Shown: positions 15,798 to 26,910, counted from the first letter of the stretch. The stretch: DNA of 64,000 nt from an uncultured Agathobacter sp. (GCA_944381555.1 CALWLL010000061.1:51169-115168); one strand, 5' to 3'. Translations and numbers: made by a program. Notes: generated by a model not told the origin, from the sequence alone.

Positions 15798-16853
15798 CTA
15801 AGGAAACATCGGCACCAGCATAAGTCCTTCCTTTTCCGGAAGTCCAAACAGCAGGTTCATATTCTGTACTGCCTGACCGGCTGCTCCCTTTACCAGATTA
15901 TCCAGAGCACCCATCATAATGATACGTCCGGTTCTTTCATCAATGACAAAGTTTATATCTACAAAATTACTGCCCTCTACCCATTTTGTTTCCGGGCAGA
16001 CACCTTTATCCAGAACGCGGACGAAAGTTTCTTTTTTATAATAAGAATCGTACACAGCTTTAATTTCCTCATAGACCGGATAGGTACCGTCTGCTTTTTT
16101 CTTAAGATTTGCATATTCGGTTACCAGAATGCCCCGGTTCATCGGAACAAGATGCGGTGTAAAATTGATTCGGATTTCTTTTCCTGCCGCATATCCAAGC
16201 TGTTCCTCAATCTCAGGCGTATGTCTGTGGGATGCAACGCCATATGCTTTTATATTTTCATTTACTTCACAAAAGAGGTTTGGAAGTTTTGCCCCACGAC
16301 CCGCACCCGAAGTTCCGGATTTTGCATCAATGATTAGCGTATCTGCCTCAATCAGCCCCTCTTTTACCATTGGATAGGCGGTTAAAATCGAGCAGGTGGT
16401 ATAACAGCCCGGATTGGCTACTAATCTTGCATTTTTTACCTTATTGCGGTTTATTTCGCAGAGTCCATATACCGCTTCTTCGATAAACTGCGGGCTCTTG
16501 TGTTCAATCCCGTACCATTTTTCATAAACTGCCACGTCTTTGATGCGGTAATCTGCGCTTAAGTCCACAATCTTTACTTTATGTAAGATATCCTCCGTAA
16601 GCACCCCCGCCAGATAGCCCTGCGGCGTCGCCGTAAAAATCACATCTGCCCTGGAGGCTAATTCTTCTATATTATCATCGAAACATTTCCCTTCTACCAA
16701 CTCAAACATGTTCCGGTATATAGCGGCATACTCCTGTTCCACATAACTTCTCGAACCATACCATACGATTTCTGTCTGTGGATGATTCCATAATATACGA
16801 ACCAGTTCTGCCCCTGCATATCCTGTTGAACCGATAATTCCTGCTTTAATCAT
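15798..16853 (-). CDS. argC: N-acetyl-gamma-glutamyl-phosphate reductase
   Basis: 351 residues. NADPH-dependent reduction of N-acetylglutamyl phosphate. NAD-binding [16 protein letters not shown], catalytic Cys in NPGCYTT (about residue 150) and SGAGRGA. I prefer the ATG at 16853 (MIKAGIIGS) over 16859 because GAGG is 8 nt upstream of the former and only 2 nt from the latter. First gene of the arg operon, divergent from argG, with ArgR-type boxes between them. Confidence 0.94.
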   Translation of the reverse strand: MIKAGIIGSTGYAGAELVRILWNHPQTEIVWYGSRSYVEQEYAAIYRNMFELVEGKCFDDNIEELASRADVIFTATPQGYLAGVLTEDILHKVKIVDLSADYRIKDVAVYEKWYGIEHKSPQFIEEAVYGLCEINRNKVKNARLVANPGCYTTCSILTAYPMVKEGLIEADTLIIDAKSGTSGAGRGAKLPNLFCEVNENIKAYGVASHRHTPEIEEQLGYAAGKEIRINFTPHLVPMNRGILVTEYANLKKKADGTYPVYEEIKAVYDSYYKKETFVRVLDKGVCPETKWVEGSNFVDINFVIDERTGRIIMMGALDNLVKGAAGQAVQNMNLLFGLPEKEGLMLVPMFP

Positions 16854-16899
16854 TTCCATTTCCTCATTTACAAAATTTGTCTATAAACCTTTGTTTCCT

Positions 16900-16928
16900 A
16901 TAATAGTACAATTACATCCATTCGTAAA
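16900..16928 (-). promoter_or_regulatory. argC promoter
   Basis: On the minus strand TTTACG (16923-16928) and TATTAT (16900-16905) with 17-nt spacing. The ArgR-type boxes lie just upstream of the -35. Confidence 0.6.
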
Positions 16929-16943
16929 GTCTTTTTGTATTTT

Positions 16944-16982
16944 TATGCATTTTTATTCAGTTTTTTTGCATTTTATTTATAT
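16944..16982. promoter_or_regulatory. tandem ArgR boxes between argC and argG
   Basis: TATGCATTTTTATTCAGT (16944-16961) matches the ARG-box consensus TNTGAATWWWWATTCANW at all but one defined position. A weaker second box beginning TTTGCATTTTAT starts 21 bp later (16965), which equals the usual 18-bp box plus 3-bp gap of ArgR hexamer sites. The second box overlaps the likely argG -35. Arginine-dependent repression of both arms is expected. Confidence 0.7.
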
Positions 16983-16995
16983 TTTATTGTATATT
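16966..16995 (+). promoter_or_regulatory. probable argG promoter
   Basis: TTGCAT (16966-16971) and TATATT (16990-16995) with 18-nt spacing, overlapping the second ARG box. The region is very AT-rich, so other -10 choices exist. Confidence 0.45.
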
Positions 16996-17121
16996 ACTAT
17001 ATTTTTTGTATATTATTTCACTTGCATATGTGTAAGGATAGGTGTATATTATCTTTATCCCATGCGTCATATTTTTGTGGCGCAGTACAAGAACGAACAA
17101 AAAGGAAAGGAAATATATACC

Positions 17122-18354
17122 ATGAAGGAAAAAGTTGTTTTAGCTTACTCTGGTGGTCTTGATACCACAGCCATTATTCCATGGTTAAAGGAAAATTACG
17201 ATTATGAAGTTATCTGCTGCTGTATCAACTGTGGACAAGGCGAAGAATTAGATGGTCTCGAAGAAAGAGCAAAGTTGTCCGGTGCCACAAAGTTATACAT
17301 TGAGGATATTACAGATGAATTCTGCGAAGAATACATTATCCCATGTGTTCAGGCAGGTGCCGTATACGAAAACAAATACTTACTCGGAACCTCAATGGCC
17401 CGTCCGGGTATTGCCAAAAAATTGGTAGAAGTTGCAAGAAAAGAAGGCGCTACTGCCATCTGTCATGGTGCAACCGGAAAAGGAAACGATCAGATTCGTT
17501 TTGAACTTGGTATCAAAGCGCTTGCCCCGGATCTTAAGATTATCGCAGCATGGCGTCAGGACAACTGGACCATGCAGTCCCGTGAAGAAGAAATCGAATA
17601 CTGTAAAGCACATGGCATCGACCTTCCATTCTCAGCAGACAACAGCTACAGCCGCGACCGTAACCTATGGCACATCAGCCATGAAGGGCTTGAATTGGAA
17701 GACCCTGCACAGGAGCCAGACTATGACCATCTGCTCGTACTTGGCGTATCTCCTGAAAAAGCCCCTGACGAAGGCGAATATGTTACCATGACCTTCGAAA
17801 AAGGTATTCCGACATCTGTAAACGGTAAAAAAATGAAAGTGTCTGATATTATCCGCGAGTTAAATGCACTTGGCGGCAAACACGGAATTGGTATTGTCGA
17901 CATTGTAGAAAATCGTGTGGTTGGTATGAAATCCCGGGGCGTATATGAAACACCGGGCGGAACTATTCTTATGGAGGCGCATCAGCAGTTAGAAGAGCTT
18001 GTCCTCGACCGTGCTACTATGGAGGTCAAAAAAGATATGGGCAATAAGATGGCGCAGATTGTTTACGAAGGAAAATGGTTCACTCCGCTTCGTGAAGCAG
18101 TTCAGGCATTTGTAACCTCTACGCAGGAATATGTAACCGGCGAGGTAAAATTCAAACTTTACAAAGGCAACATCATAAAAGCCGGAACAACTTCTCCATA
18201 CTCACTTTACAGTGAATCTCTTGCAAGTTTTACAACCGGTGACTTATATGACCACCATGATGCAGAAGGCTTCATCACATTATTTGGATTACCGCTTAAG
18301 GTAAGAGCCATGAAATGGCAGGAAGCAAACGAAGATAATAAATATCTGAAGTAA
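17122..18354 (+). CDS. argG: argininosuccinate synthase
   Basis: 410 residues. Joins citrulline and aspartate using ATP. The PP-loop [18 protein letters not shown] opens the protein; [15 protein letters not shown] and [17 protein letters not shown] follow. The start at 17122 is set by AAAGGAAAGG upstream and by the family N-terminus. argH does not follow; a terminator does, so argH must be elsewhere. Codon use is optimised (AAA, GAA, GGT), suggesting high expression. Confidence 0.96.
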   Translation: MKEKVVLAYSGGLDTTAIIPWLKENYDYEVICCCINCGQGEELDGLEERAKLSGATKLYIEDITDEFCEEYIIPCVQAGAVYENKYLLGTSMARPGIAKKLVEVARKEGATAICHGATGKGNDQIRFELGIKALAPDLKIIAAWRQDNWTMQSREEEIEYCKAHGIDLPFSADNSYSRDRNLWHISHEGLELEDPAQEPDYDHLLVLGVSPEKAPDEGEYVTMTFEKGIPTSVNGKKMKVSDIIRELNALGGKHGIGIVDIVENRVVGMKSRGVYETPGGTILMEAHQQLEELVLDRATMEVKKDMGNKMAQIVYEGKWFTPLREAVQAFVTSTQEYVTGEVKFKLYKGNIIKAGTTSPYSLYSESLASFTTGDLYDHHDAEGFITLFGLPLKVRAMKWQEANEDNKYLK

Positions 18355-18390
18355 GCATTGCAAGATTGCTGCATTTCAAATACAAACCAT

Positions 18391-18449
18391 AAAAAGAGGA
18401 TGTCCCATCCATGACCTGTTTTGTCATAGTTTGGGAACATCCTCTTTTT
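18391..18449. terminator. bidirectional terminator between argG and DUF2225
   Basis: AAAAAGAGGATGT (18391-18403) pairs with ACATCCTCTTTTT (18437-18449), with inner CCC/GGG and a nested ATGAC/GTCAT hairpin. A and T tracts flank both sides, so it serves the two convergent genes. Confidence 0.9.
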
Positions 18450-18460
18450 ATTATTCTTTA

Positions 18461-19330
18461 CTACTTCTTTAATTTCTCTAAAATCATATCCTTCATATCA
18501 TGGGCACGTTTTTTGACGTTTGCAGATGCAGTCCTTGACACAATAAGACTGGATATAAAACGTGAGGAATAATCGTATTTTCCGAGGTTGTATGCCATTG
18601 CGGCAATCAGCAGGTCTACTGTACTCTGGTCCATACCGCTCATCGGATAATTTTCCGATGACATCGCCTTAACATAGCCGTCAAACGCCTGTTGATAGAA
18701 GGAATCGTATTCCTTCCGGCAGGCATCAATCGCTTCCTTATTTTTGTCTGCGCCTTCTGCCGCTAACTCTTCCATCTTGCCGCGAAGCAGCCACGCGATT
18801 TTCAAACATGCATATGCCTTTTCACTCGTTGCACCCTTCTTTACAATGGTTGTATAAAGAGCCAGTTTAAACCGTTCAATAGCCGTATCATAATCCAACA
18901 CCTCAACCGTTTCGGTTGCTTTTACGGGCGCAGTCTTAAACTTGCTACATACACCTTCATTGATTAGTTTAATCTGAAGGGAAGACAAATGCGGAAAATA
19001 ACGATGAATTGCAGTATAACCGCATTTTGGACAAGAAGCCACATCATATTTATTTGTATCAACGTTCTCAAATCTTGGACGAAGATCCATATCCGGCTCT
19101 TTCCGTTTTGCTCTGCCTGATTTAATCATTGTAGTACGGAAGACGTTATCGCATACAGGGCAGCGGATGGATTTGAGTAATAAGTAGTCTTTCTCCTTTG
19201 GTTCTGCCGCTTCCCTGGTAATGTCTCCGCCATCATTCTGCTTTGCCGTAACACTTTCCTCTCCGTAAATGTTATTTGCAACATTCTCATCTAAGCCAAA
19301 TTTGCCTAATCCTGATAATAAATTGTCCAT
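18461..19330 (-). CDS. DUF2225 protein
   Basis: 289 residues. Two CxxC pairs, IRCPVCDNVFRT and VASCPKCGYTAIH (about residues 45-95), look like a zinc ribbon, and RPRFENVDTNKYDVASCPKCGY is the DUF2225 signature. The C-terminal half is helical and TPR-like (YACLKIAWLLRGK, MAYNLGKYDYSSRFISSLIVS). The function is not known. The start MDNLLSGLGKFG has an AGGGGGA site just upstream. It follows glnS by 61 nt in the same direction. Confidence 0.8.
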   Translation of the reverse strand: MDNLLSGLGKFGLDENVANNIYGEESVTAKQNDGGDITREAAEPKEKDYLLLKSIRCPVCDNVFRTTMIKSGRAKRKEPDMDLRPRFENVDTNKYDVASCPKCGYTAIHRYFPHLSSLQIKLINEGVCSKFKTAPVKATETVEVLDYDTAIERFKLALYTTIVKKGATSEKAYACLKIAWLLRGKMEELAAEGADKNKEAIDACRKEYDSFYQQAFDGYVKAMSSENYPMSGMDQSTVDLLIAAMAYNLGKYDYSSRFISSLIVSRTASANVKKRAHDMKDMILEKLKK

Positions 19331-19391
19331 GCTTCCCCCTGTTTCTCTATTCCGGCAGCGCCGGATAAATCTTTTGCAATATTCTCTACTC

Positions 19392-21080
19392 TTATGCCGG
19401 ATTGGCCGGTAACTTAAAGGAACTCTTAAGCGATACAATACGGTTAAATACCGGCTGACCCGCTACAGAATCCTTAGAATCTGCGCAGAAAAAGCCCTGA
19501 CGCACAAACTGATAGCTGTCATAAGCCTTTGCTTCCATAAGAGCCGGCTCTACGATACAGTTGTCCAGTACCGTAAGCGAATTTGGATTTAAGTTCAGAC
19601 TTCCGTCTTCATTATATACACCGAGTTCCTCGTTAATTAAGTTCTCATATAAACGGACGGTAACCTTTTTGCCATATTCCGCAGATACCCAGTGAATCGT
19701 TCCTTTTACCTTGCGTCCGTCCGGGGCATCTCCGCCCTTTGTAGCCGGATCATAAGTACAGTGGATTGCAACAATATTTCCGTCCGCATCCTTTTCCACG
19801 CTGTTACAGGTTACGAAGTATGCATTCATAAGACGAACCTCGTTGCCCGGATACATACGGAAATATTTCTTTGGCGGTTCTTCCATAAAGTCATCACGCT
19901 CAATATAAAGTTCTCTTGTAAACGGAACCTGACGTGTGCCAAGCTCCGGGTTTTCTAAGTTGTTATCTACCTCAAGGTACTCTGCCTGTCCTTTTGGATA
20001 ATTGTCGATTACAACCTTAATTGGATCAAGGACCGCCATCATACGAGAGCGTTTCATCTTGAGGTCTTCACGGATACAATACTCAAGCATTGCGTAATCC
20101 ACAGAACTGTTCGCCTTAGATACTCCGCAAAGCTCTACAAACATCCTGATGGATTCCGGTGTAAAGCCTCTTCTTCTAAGCGCTGCAATGGAAACCAGAC
20201 GCGGGTCGTCCCAGCCGTCTACGATTCCAGCTTCAACCAGCTTCTTGATGTAACGCTTACCGGTTACTACATTGGTAAGATATAATTTCGCAAATTCAAT
20301 CTGCTTTGGCGCATCCTCCGGACTCTTCTTGTAGCCAAGTTCTGTTACCACCCAGTCATAAAGCGGTCTGTGGTCTTCAAATTCCAAAGTACAGATAGAA
20401 TGTGTAATTCCTTCAATAGCATCTTCAATCGGATGCGCAAAGTCATACATGGGATAGATGCACCATTTATCTCCGGCGCTGTGATGTGTCATATGAGCCA
20501 CACGATAAATAACCGGGTCACGCATATTGATATTGGAAGAGCTCATATCAATTCTCGCACGAAGGACACGGCTTCCGTCTTCAAATTCGCCGTTTTTCAT
20601 ACGCGTAAAAAGGTCTAAGTTTTCTTCAATACTTCTTGTTGAATATGGATCTTCCTTTCCCGGTTCGGTAAGTGTTCCTCTATATTCGCGAATCTGTTCT
20701 GCTGTCAGGTCAGACACGTAGGCTTTCCCTTTTTTGATTAACGCTACAGCCCCTTCATACATCTGTTCAAAATAATCTGATGCAAAATAAAGCCGGTCTT
20801 CCCAATCTGCGCCAAGCCATGCAACGTCAGCCTTTATGGATTCTACAAATTCGATTTTTTCCTTTGTAGGATTGGTATCGTCAAAACGAAGGTTAAATTT
20901 GCCACCGTACTTTTGCGCCAATCCGTAGTTTATAAGTATCGCCTTGGCATGTCCGATATGCAGATATCCGTTCGGTTCCGGCGGAAATCTGGTACAGATG
21001 CTCTTGCAATGTCCCTCTGCCAAGTCTTTTTCGATAATATTTTCAATAAAATTCCTGGAAACTACTGCTTCATTTTCCAT
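19392..21080 (-). CDS. glnS: glutaminyl-tRNA synthetase
   Basis: 562 residues, class I synthetase. Class I signature [20 protein letters not shown] (about residue 33), [11 protein letters not shown] as the KMSKS-equivalent loop, [17 protein letters not shown] typical of GlnRS rather than GluRS, and a C-terminal anticodon-binding double beta-barrel. Many Firmicutes lack GlnRS and use GatCAB; this lineage has it, an established feature of several clostridia. A consensus promoter and a terminator-like hairpin lie in the leader. Confidence 0.95.
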   Translation of the reverse strand: MENEAVVSRNFIENIIEKDLAEGHCKSICTRFPPEPNGYLHIGHAKAILINYGLAQKYGGKFNLRFDDTNPTKEKIEFVESIKADVAWLGADWEDRLYFASDYFEQMYEGAVALIKKGKAYVSDLTAEQIREYRGTLTEPGKEDPYSTRSIEENLDLFTRMKNGEFEDGSRVLRARIDMSSSNINMRDPVIYRVAHMTHHSAGDKWCIYPMYDFAHPIEDAIEGITHSICTLEFEDHRPLYDWVVTELGYKKSPEDAPKQIEFAKLYLTNVVTGKRYIKKLVEAGIVDGWDDPRLVSIAALRRRGFTPESIRMFVELCGVSKANSSVDYAMLEYCIREDLKMKRSRMMAVLDPIKVVIDNYPKGQAEYLEVDNNLENPELGTRQVPFTRELYIERDDFMEEPPKKYFRMYPGNEVRLMNAYFVTCNSVEKDADGNIVAIHCTYDPATKGGDAPDGRKVKGTIHWVSAEYGKKVTVRLYENLINEELGVYNEDGSLNLNPNSLTVLDNCIVEPALMEAKAYDSYQFVRQGFFCADSKDSVAGQPVFNRIVSLKSSFKLPANPA

Positions 21081-21140
21081 AAATAACTTCCTCCAACACT
21101 GTCCGCCAGCGCGGAATCAATGCTTTCTTTTTTTATATGA

Positions 21141-21176
21141 AAAAGGGTTGCAACACACAGGCAACAACCCCCTTTT
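21141..21176 (-). terminator. terminator-like hairpin at the 5' end of the glnS transcript
   Basis: On the minus strand GGGTTG and CAACCC form a stem (an alternative GGG/CCC plus TTGC/GCAA pairing is possible), followed by TTTTT. It lies only a few nt downstream of the predicted glnS start site and also downstream of the rhomboid-like gene. It can therefore act as that gene's terminator, a glnS attenuator, or both. No T-box GGGUGG-type element accompanies it. Confidence 0.65.
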
Positions 21177-21187
21177 GTACGAATTCT

Positions 21188-21216
21188 ATTATAATTTCCT
21201 GCTATTTCTTTGTCAA
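21188..21216 (-). promoter_or_regulatory. glnS promoter, perfect consensus
   Basis: On the minus strand TTGACA (21211-21216) and TATAAT (21188-21193), spacing exactly 17. Transcription would start near 21181, upstream of the terminator-like hairpin. Confidence 0.85.
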
Positions 21217-21230
21217 CCGCAACACAGAAG

Positions 21231-22103
21231 TTAATTATGCGTATGCGTAAACAAATGCTCCTGACAATATTCCTTATTTCCCGTACATTTTGAGCAGTAA
21301 CGGAACACCAGATTCGGGTCATCCTTTTCTGTCCTTCCGCAGATTGCACATTTATGCCTTGGTGCGTTGGAATGAAATCTTGGTTCACGCATCTGGGACT
21401 GAAACTCTCTCTGACGCTTCTTCTGCTTTCTTGACAGACGTATCTTGGAAAAGAAGAAAAACAGTGCCAGATTCAGTAATGCCAAAATAATCTGCGAACC
21501 GTAAATTAACAATGTGACAATTCCCATTGTTACGCCAGAAGACGCCCCTACCGAATAATAAATATACAATTCATAGAGCAGTTCCAGATAATATACAATC
21601 AGCATCCATTTCATCTTAATCGGCAGAATAAAATACAGATTCACCGTAGCATCCGGCACACAGATTGCCAGTGCCATAAACATAGACAGCAGAATGTAGT
21701 ACATGGACAGCACAACCGGAAGCGGTGTTCCGATGAAAAGCCACGAACCAAAATATACCAGAAATCCTCCCACAACATTAAGCAGTACCCCGCCAAGAAG
21801 GTATACATTCATGCGGAAGGTACCAAGAATCTGCTGCAGGCTCTGTCCCATAGAAAGCAGACACAACATAAAAATCAGCCCTAAAATACCGCTGTCATTA
21901 TATACACATACCACCCATGTTACCAGTCTCCAAATCTGTCCTGTAAGAATTGCGCCTACGTCAAATGACAAATATGCAAGAAAGATTCCGTCTCCTATAT
22001 AGTTGAGCACAAATCCAATGAGATAGGCAAACACAAAATATTTGTGCAGATCATGGATGGCATATCTGCCCCATTTTTGTTCTAACTTATACATCCAGTT
22101 CAT
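21231..22103 (-). CDS. rhomboid/derlin-like membrane protein with C-terminal zinc ribbon
   Basis: 290 residues. About six membrane segments span residues 20-225; GQIWRLVTWVVCVYND matches the loop-1 WR motif of rhomboid/derlin proteins. I see no GxSG catalytic serine, so it is probably a pseudoprotease. The tail is basic (RKQKKRQREFQ), then CAICGRTEKDDPNLVFRYC and CSKCTGNKEYCQEH form a Cys/His zinc-ribbon-like module. The start at 22103 (MNWMYKLEQKWG) follows AAAGGA. It is transcribed alone, ending at the hairpin before glnS. Function unknown. Confidence 0.7.
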   Translation of the reverse strand: MNWMYKLEQKWGRYAIHDLHKYFVFAYLIGFVLNYIGDGIFLAYLSFDVGAILTGQIWRLVTWVVCVYNDSGILGLIFMLCLLSMGQSLQQILGTFRMNVYLLGGVLLNVVGGFLVYFGSWLFIGTPLPVVLSMYYILLSMFMALAICVPDATVNLYFILPIKMKWMLIVYYLELLYELYIYYSVGASSGVTMGIVTLLIYGSQIILALLNLALFFFFSKIRLSRKQKKRQREFQSQMREPRFHSNAPRHKCAICGRTEKDDPNLVFRYCSKCTGNKEYCQEHLFTHTHN

Positions 22104-22225
22104 ATATATACAACATCCTTTTCTTTTTTGTTCATGATAATTATTATACACAACATCCTACTTCTAAAGCAATTTTTTTGTCAAGATTCCTTAAAATTCT
22201 TCATAAAAACTTTAGATTTGCTCAG

Positions 22226-22254
22226 TTGTTTTTTAAATGGACAAGTTTTATAAT
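22226..22254 (+). promoter_or_regulatory. promoter of the activase-dehydratase gene
   Basis: TTGTTT (22226-22231) and TATAAT (22249-22254) with 17-nt spacing; about 70 nt of leader to the ATG at 22332, which follows GGAGG. Confidence 0.75.
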
Positions 22255-22331
22255 AGGAAAGAGTTTGGTTAAATATCTTTAAGCATTTCCAACTTTTCCC
22301 ATATATCGTTTTCATATATTGGAGGTTACAG

Positions 22332-25300
22332 ATGAAAAACAATATATTACATAAACTTGGAATCGACATCGGTTCTACAACTGTAAAAATTGCAATCTTA
22401 GATGAAAATAATAATCTTTTATTTTCAGACTACGAAAGACACTTCGCTAATATCCGCGAAACACTTCACGCTCTTATCAAAAAAGCCTTAGAAACCATTT
22501 CTGACTGCAATATCAGTGCAGTTATCACAGGCTCCGGCGGTCTGACACTTGCAAAGCATGTAAACATCCCGTTTGTACAGGAGGTTATCGCTGTATCCAC
22601 AGCATTGCAGCATTTTGTTCCTCAGACAGATGTCGCTATCGAATTAGGCGGTGAAGATGCCAAAATCATCTATTTTGAAGGCGGTAACGTAGAGCAGCGT
22701 ATGAACGGTATCTGTGCCGGCGGCACAGGCTCCTTCATCGACCAGATGGCATCGCTAATCCAGACAGACGCAGCCGGATTAAACGAATATGCCAAAAATT
22801 TTAAGGCAATCTACCCAATCGCTGCCCGATGCGGTGTATTTGCCAAAACAGATATTCAGCCGCTGATTAACGAAGGCGCTACCAGAGAAGACCTGTCCGC
22901 TTCTATTTTTCAAGCGGTTGTAAACCAGACCATCAGCGGACTTGCCTGTGGCAAACCAATTCGCGGACATGTTGCTTTTTTGGGCGGACCGCTCCACTTC
23001 CTTTCAGAACTTCGCGGTGCCTTTGTCCGTACCTTAAATCTGGATGAGGAACATGCTATTATGCCGGAAAATTCTCATCTGTTTGCAGCAATAGGCTCTG
23101 CCCTTAATTACAAAGAGGAGCATCAGACCACACTTTCCGAATTAGAGGAAGCTCTTTCCCATGATATCCAAATGGAATTTGAAGTAGCGCGTATGGAGCC
23201 ATTATTTGCTTCCAGAGAAGAATATGACGCCTTTTGTACGCGCCATAACAATAAGTCTGTCAAAACTGCCGACTTATCTTCCTATAAAGGCAACTGCTAT
23301 TTAGGAATTGACGGCGGTTCTACCACAACAAAGCTTGCACTTGTATCGGAGGACGGCTCTCTTCTTTATTCCTTCTACAGCAGCAACAACGGCAATCTGC
23401 TTGGAACAACGATAAATGCCATTCGCGATATTTATGACAAACTGCCAAAGGATGCTCACATTGTGCATTCCTGCTCAACCGGTTACGGAGAAGCGCTCTT
23501 AAAAGCTGCTCTTATGCTGGACGAGGGTGAAGTTGAAACAGTTGCACATTACTACGCAGCGGCATTTTTTGACCCAAAGGTAGACTGTATCCTAGACATT
23601 GGCGGTCAGGATATGAAGTGCATCAAGATTAAAAATCAGACTGTAGACTCCGTTCAGCTAAACGAAGCCTGCTCCTCCGGCTGTGGTTCCTTTATCGAGA
23701 CTTTCGCAAAATCCTTAAACTACAGCGTAGCAGATTTTGCCAAAGAAGCACTCTTTGCCCAAAATCCGATTGACCTTGGAACCCGTTGTACGGTATTTAT
23801 GAATTCCAAGGTAAAACAGGCGCAGAAGGAAGGTGCGTCCGTTGCGGACATTTCTGCCGGACTTGCGTATTCTGTTATCAAAAATGCTCTGTTTAAGGTT
23901 ATCAAGCTCTCCGATGCCAAAGACTTAGGAGAAAATATCGTAGTACAAGGCGGTACCTTCTATAATGACGCCGTACTTCGCAGCCTTGAGATTATCGCTG
24001 GCGTAGAAGTAACCCGTCCTGATATCGCAGGTATCATGGGTGCCTTCGGAGCTGCGCTGATTGCCCGTGAGCGCCATGAGACCGGCTATCAGACCTCCAT
24101 GCTTTCAATTGAACAGATTAAAGACCTTACCTATACTACAAAGCTTACCCGTTGTAAGGGATGTACGAACCATTGTATGCTGACTATCAACAGATTTTCC
24201 GACAATCGCCAGTACATTACCGGTAACCGCTGCGAACGCGGTCTTGGAAAAGAACGTAAGAACGCTGATTTACCAAACCTGTTTGATTACAAGAACAAGC
24301 GCCTGTTTGATTACGAACCGCTTCCGGTAAATGAAGCGCCTCGCGGCACCGTTGGACTGCCCCGGGTACTCAATATGTACGAAAACTATCCGTTCTGGGC
24401 GACCTTTTTCACAAAGCTCGGCTTCTCCGTGGTACTATCTCCGCAATCAAGCCGAAAAATTTACGAAATGGGTATTGATACGATTCCAAGCGAATCGGAA
24501 TGCTATCCTGCAAAACTGGCTCACGGCCATATTGCATGGCTTATCCACCAGAATGTTGACTTCATCTTCTATCCGGCGATTCCTTATGAACGAAATGAAT
24601 TTCCGGATGCCAACAACCATTATAACTGTCCAATCGTTACCTCTTATTCCGAAAATATCAAGAATAACGTAGACGAAATCACATCCGGTCAGGTCCGTTT
24701 CTTAAATCCATTTATGGCATTTACGAATGAAGACACCCTATCCCAACAGTTAGTGGCTTGTTTTACAACAGAATTTGGCATTTCAGAAGCAGAAATCCGC
24801 GATGCCGTGTCCGAAGGCTGGAAAGAACTGGCAGTTGTACGTCTTGAGATGCAGAAAAAAGGCGAAGAAGTCTTAAAATACATGGAACAGCATAACTGCC
24901 GGGGCATTGTCCTTGCCGGACGTCCATACCATATCGACCCGGAAATCAATCACGGTATTCCAGAGCTGATTAACTCTTATGGTCTGTGTGTTCTAACGGA
25001 AGACTCTGTCTCCCATTTAGGCGAATTAGAGCGTCCGCTCATCGTTATGGACCAGTGGATGTATCACTCCCGCCTGTATAACGCAGCCAATTATGTGAAA
25101 GTACGGGATGATTTGGATATGATTCAGCTAAACTCCTTTGGCTGCGGATTGGATGCTGTAACTACAGATCAGGTAAATGACATTTTAACAGGCTCCGATA
25201 AAATCTATACCTGCTTAAAGATTGATGAGGTAAATAACCTTGGAGCCGCCCGCATCCGTATCCGTTCTCTTCTTTCCGCAATTCGCGTAAAGGAGAAACA

Positions 25301-26582
25301 AAACAAGAAACGCACGATTAAACCTGCAAACTATAAACGTGTTGTCTACACAGAAGAAATGCAAAAAGCAGGCTACACCATTATCTGTCCGCAGATGTCG
25401 CCTATTCATTTTGACATTCTGCTGCCTGCCTTCCGTAAGTGCGGCTATAATATCGTTATTCCGGATGTTCCAAACAAGGAATGCATTGATACAGGCCTTC
25501 GTTTTGTAAACAATGATGCCTGCTATCCTTCTTTGATTGTTATCGGCCAGATAATGAGCGCCGTTCTTTCCGGAAAGTATGACATGACCAAAACAGCCAT
25601 CATCATCACACAGACCGGAGGCGGCTGCCGTGCATCCAACTATATCGGATTTATCCGCCGTGCATTACAAAAATGCGGATTCGGAGATGTTCCGGTTATC
25701 TCGCTGAATATGGTAGGTTTAGAGAAAAATCCGGGCTTTAAGCTCACGCCTCAGCTAATTCAACGGGCATTGTATGCTTTGGAATTTGGTGATATTTTTA
25801 TGCGCTGTCTCTACCGTGTAAGACCATATGAAGTAACGCCGGGCTCTGCAAATGCAATGCATGAAAAATGGAAACAGATTTGTCTGGATTTCCTGACGCA
25901 GGATAAGAAGATGCTTTCGCATAAAAAGTACCGCAGGCTTTGCCGCGAAATCATTCGTGACTTTGACAATCTTCCAATGACGGATGAGAAAAAACCGCGC
26001 GTTGGTATCGTAGGTGAAATTCTGGTTAAGTTCCATCCGGTAGCCAACAACTATCTTGTGGATTTACTGGAATCCGAAGGTGTAGAAGCCGTTGTACCGG
26101 ATTTGACAGACTTTTTATTATATAGCTGTTACAATCAGAACTTTAAGACCGATCACTTAGGCGGAACAAAGAAATCTAAGACTATAAACAATATGCTGGT
26201 CCGCTTCTTTGAATGGATGCGGAAAGATGCACGCGATGAATTGGTAAAGAGTAAGCACTTTGAACCAACCGCTTACATCTGGGAGCTTGCAGATGCCGCC
26301 AGTGAAATCGTATCTGTTGGAAACCAGACCGGTGAAGGCTGGTTCTTAACCGGAGAAATGCTTGAGCTTATCCATGAGGGTGCGCCAAACATCGTATGCA
26401 CACAGCCGTTTGCCTGCCTTCCAAACCATATCGTGGGAAAAGGCGTAATCAAAGAACTTCGCCGCCGCTATCCCGAGGCTAATATCGTAGCCATCGACTA
26501 TGACCCAGGCGCTTCTGAAGTAAACCAGTTAAACAGAATTAAGCTGATGCTGTCAAGCGCACATAAGAATTTAAATAGGTAA
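22332..26582 (+). CDS. 2-hydroxyacyl-CoA dehydratase activase-dehydratase fusion (HgdC/BcrAD-type)
   Basis: 1416 residues. Two ASKHA ATPase domains in tandem: first about 5-275 ([24 protein letters not shown], cluster Cys in [14 protein letters not shown]), second about 325-600 ([40 protein letters not shown]). A Cys-rich linker ([28 protein letters not shown]) leads to a C-terminal region resembling DUF2229 and the dehydratase D component ([40 protein letters not shown]). Activases of this type use ATP to inject low-potential electrons through a 4Fe-4S cluster. The substrate of this fused form is unknown. It is an isolated gene with its own promoter and terminator. Good codon adaptation suggests high expression. 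Confidence 0.9.
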   Translation: MKNNILHKLGIDIGSTTVKIAILDENNNLLFSDYERHFANIRETLHALIKKALETISDCNISAVITGSGGLTLAKHVNIPFVQEVIAVSTALQHFVPQTDVAIELGGEDAKIIYFEGGNVEQRMNGICAGGTGSFIDQMASLIQTDAAGLNEYAKNFKAIYPIAARCGVFAKTDIQPLINEGATREDLSASIFQAVVNQTISGLACGKPIRGHVAFLGGPLHFLSELRGAFVRTLNLDEEHAIMPENSHLFAAIGSALNYKEEHQTTLSELEEALSHDIQMEFEVARMEPLFASREEYDAFCTRHNNKSVKTADLSSYKGNCYLGIDGGSTTTKLALVSEDGSLLYSFYSSNNGNLLGTTINAIRDIYDKLPKDAHIVHSCSTGYGEALLKAALMLDEGEVETVAHYYAAAFFDPKVDCILDIGGQDMKCIKIKNQTVDSVQLNEACSSGCGSFIETFAKSLNYSVADFAKEALFAQNPIDLGTRCTVFMNSKVKQAQKEGASVADISAGLAYSVIKNALFKVIKLSDAKDLGENIVVQGGTFYNDAVLRSLEIIAGVEVTRPDIAGIMGAFGAALIARERHETGYQTSMLSIEQIKDLTYTTKLTRCKGCTNHCMLTINRFSDNRQYITGNRCERGLGKERKNADLPNLFDYKNKRLFDYEPLPVNEAPRGTVGLPRVLNMYENYPFWATFFTKLGFSVVLSPQSSRKIYEMGIDTIPSESECYPAKLAHGHIAWLIHQNVDFIFYPAIPYERNEFPDANNHYNCPIVTSYSENIKNNVDEITSGQVRFLNPFMAFTNEDTLSQQLVACFTTEFGISEAEIRDAVSEGWKELAVVRLEMQKKGEEVLKYMEQHNCRGIVLAGRPYHIDPEINHGIPELINSYGLCVLTEDSVSHLGELERPLIVMDQWMYHSRLYNAANYVKVRDDLDMIQLNSFGCGLDAVTTDQVNDILTGSDKIYTCLKIDEVNNLGAARIRIRSLLSAIRVKEKQNKKRTIKPANYKRVVYTEEMQKAGYTIICPQMSPIHFDILLPAFRKCGYNIVIPDVPNKECIDTGLRFVNNDACYPSLIVIGQIMSAVLSGKYDMTKTAIIITQTGGGCRASNYIGFIRRALQKCGFGDVPVISLNMVGLEKNPGFKLTPQLIQRALYALEFGDIFMRCLYRVRPYEVTPGSANAMHEKWKQICLDFLTQDKKMLSHKKYRRLCREIIRDFDNLPMTDEKKPRVGIVGEILVKFHPVANNYLVDLLESEGVEAVVPDLTDFLLYSCYNQNFKTDHLGGTKKSKTINNMLVRFFEWMRKDARDELVKSKHFEPTAYIWELADAASEIVSVGNQTGEGWFLTGEMLELIHEGAPNIVCTQPFACLPNHIVGKGVIKELRRRYPEANIVAIDYDPGASEVNQLNRIKLMLSSAHKNLNR

Positions 26583-26643
26583 TTACATACCATTCGTATG
26601 CAGAAATAAGTAATATGAAATACAAAATGAACTTATAAGTGAA

Positions 26644-26688
26644 TTTGGGCGCAGAGAGAATTATTTCCTCTCTACGCCCAAAATTTTA
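26644..26688 (+). terminator. terminator of the activase-dehydratase gene
   Basis: TTTGGGCGCAGAGAG pairs with CTCTCTACGCCCAAA (one mismatch), followed by ATTTT. The leftward side has a weaker T tract. Confidence 0.85.
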
Positions 26689-26713
26689 GCATTTTACTTG
26701 AATTTTCCTTCTG

Positions 26714-26804
26714 TTTTGGGCATATGTTAAATAAATCATATGGTATGCCCACTTTTTGTCGAAATAGCGGGTATACGACATAAATTTTCTTACCATTGCC
26801 CAAA
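26714..26804. repeat. 91-bp four-block palindromic element, copy 1
   Basis: Blocks TTTTGGGCATATG, TATGCCC, GGGTAT and TGCCCAAA lie at offsets 0, 30, 55 and 83. The same blocks at identical offsets occur at 47778-47868. Neighbouring blocks are complementary, so the RNA or DNA could fold as two adjacent hairpins or one cloverleaf. The copy occupies the 328-bp gap between the activase-dehydratase gene and DUF1622, together with the terminator before it and a promoter after it. The open frame on the minus strand here is not convincing. Confidence 0.65.
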
Positions 26805-26845
26805 TTTCTATTCCAACAATGTTTTCCCCGCCTGCACTCTCCCTC

Positions 26846-26874
26846 TTGTCAGAACTTCGGTTTCCAACTATAAT
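26846..26874 (+). promoter_or_regulatory. DUF1622 promoter
   Basis: TTGTCA (26846-26851) and TATAAT (26869-26874), spacing 17, 36 nt before the ATG. Confidence 0.75.
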
Positions 26875-26910
26875 ATGCATATACAAATGTCTGATGATGG
26901 AGGAAAATAT

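Noticed and set aside
21081-21230. possible T-box riboswitch before glnS
   Set aside because: The leader before the terminator-like hairpin is only a few nt, with no specifier stem and no GGGUGG anti-terminator motif.
26686-26886. 66-codon open frame on the minus strand upstream of DUF1622
   Set aside because: It covers the four-block repeat and the DUF1622 promoter, has no good ribosome site and no recognisable protein features.
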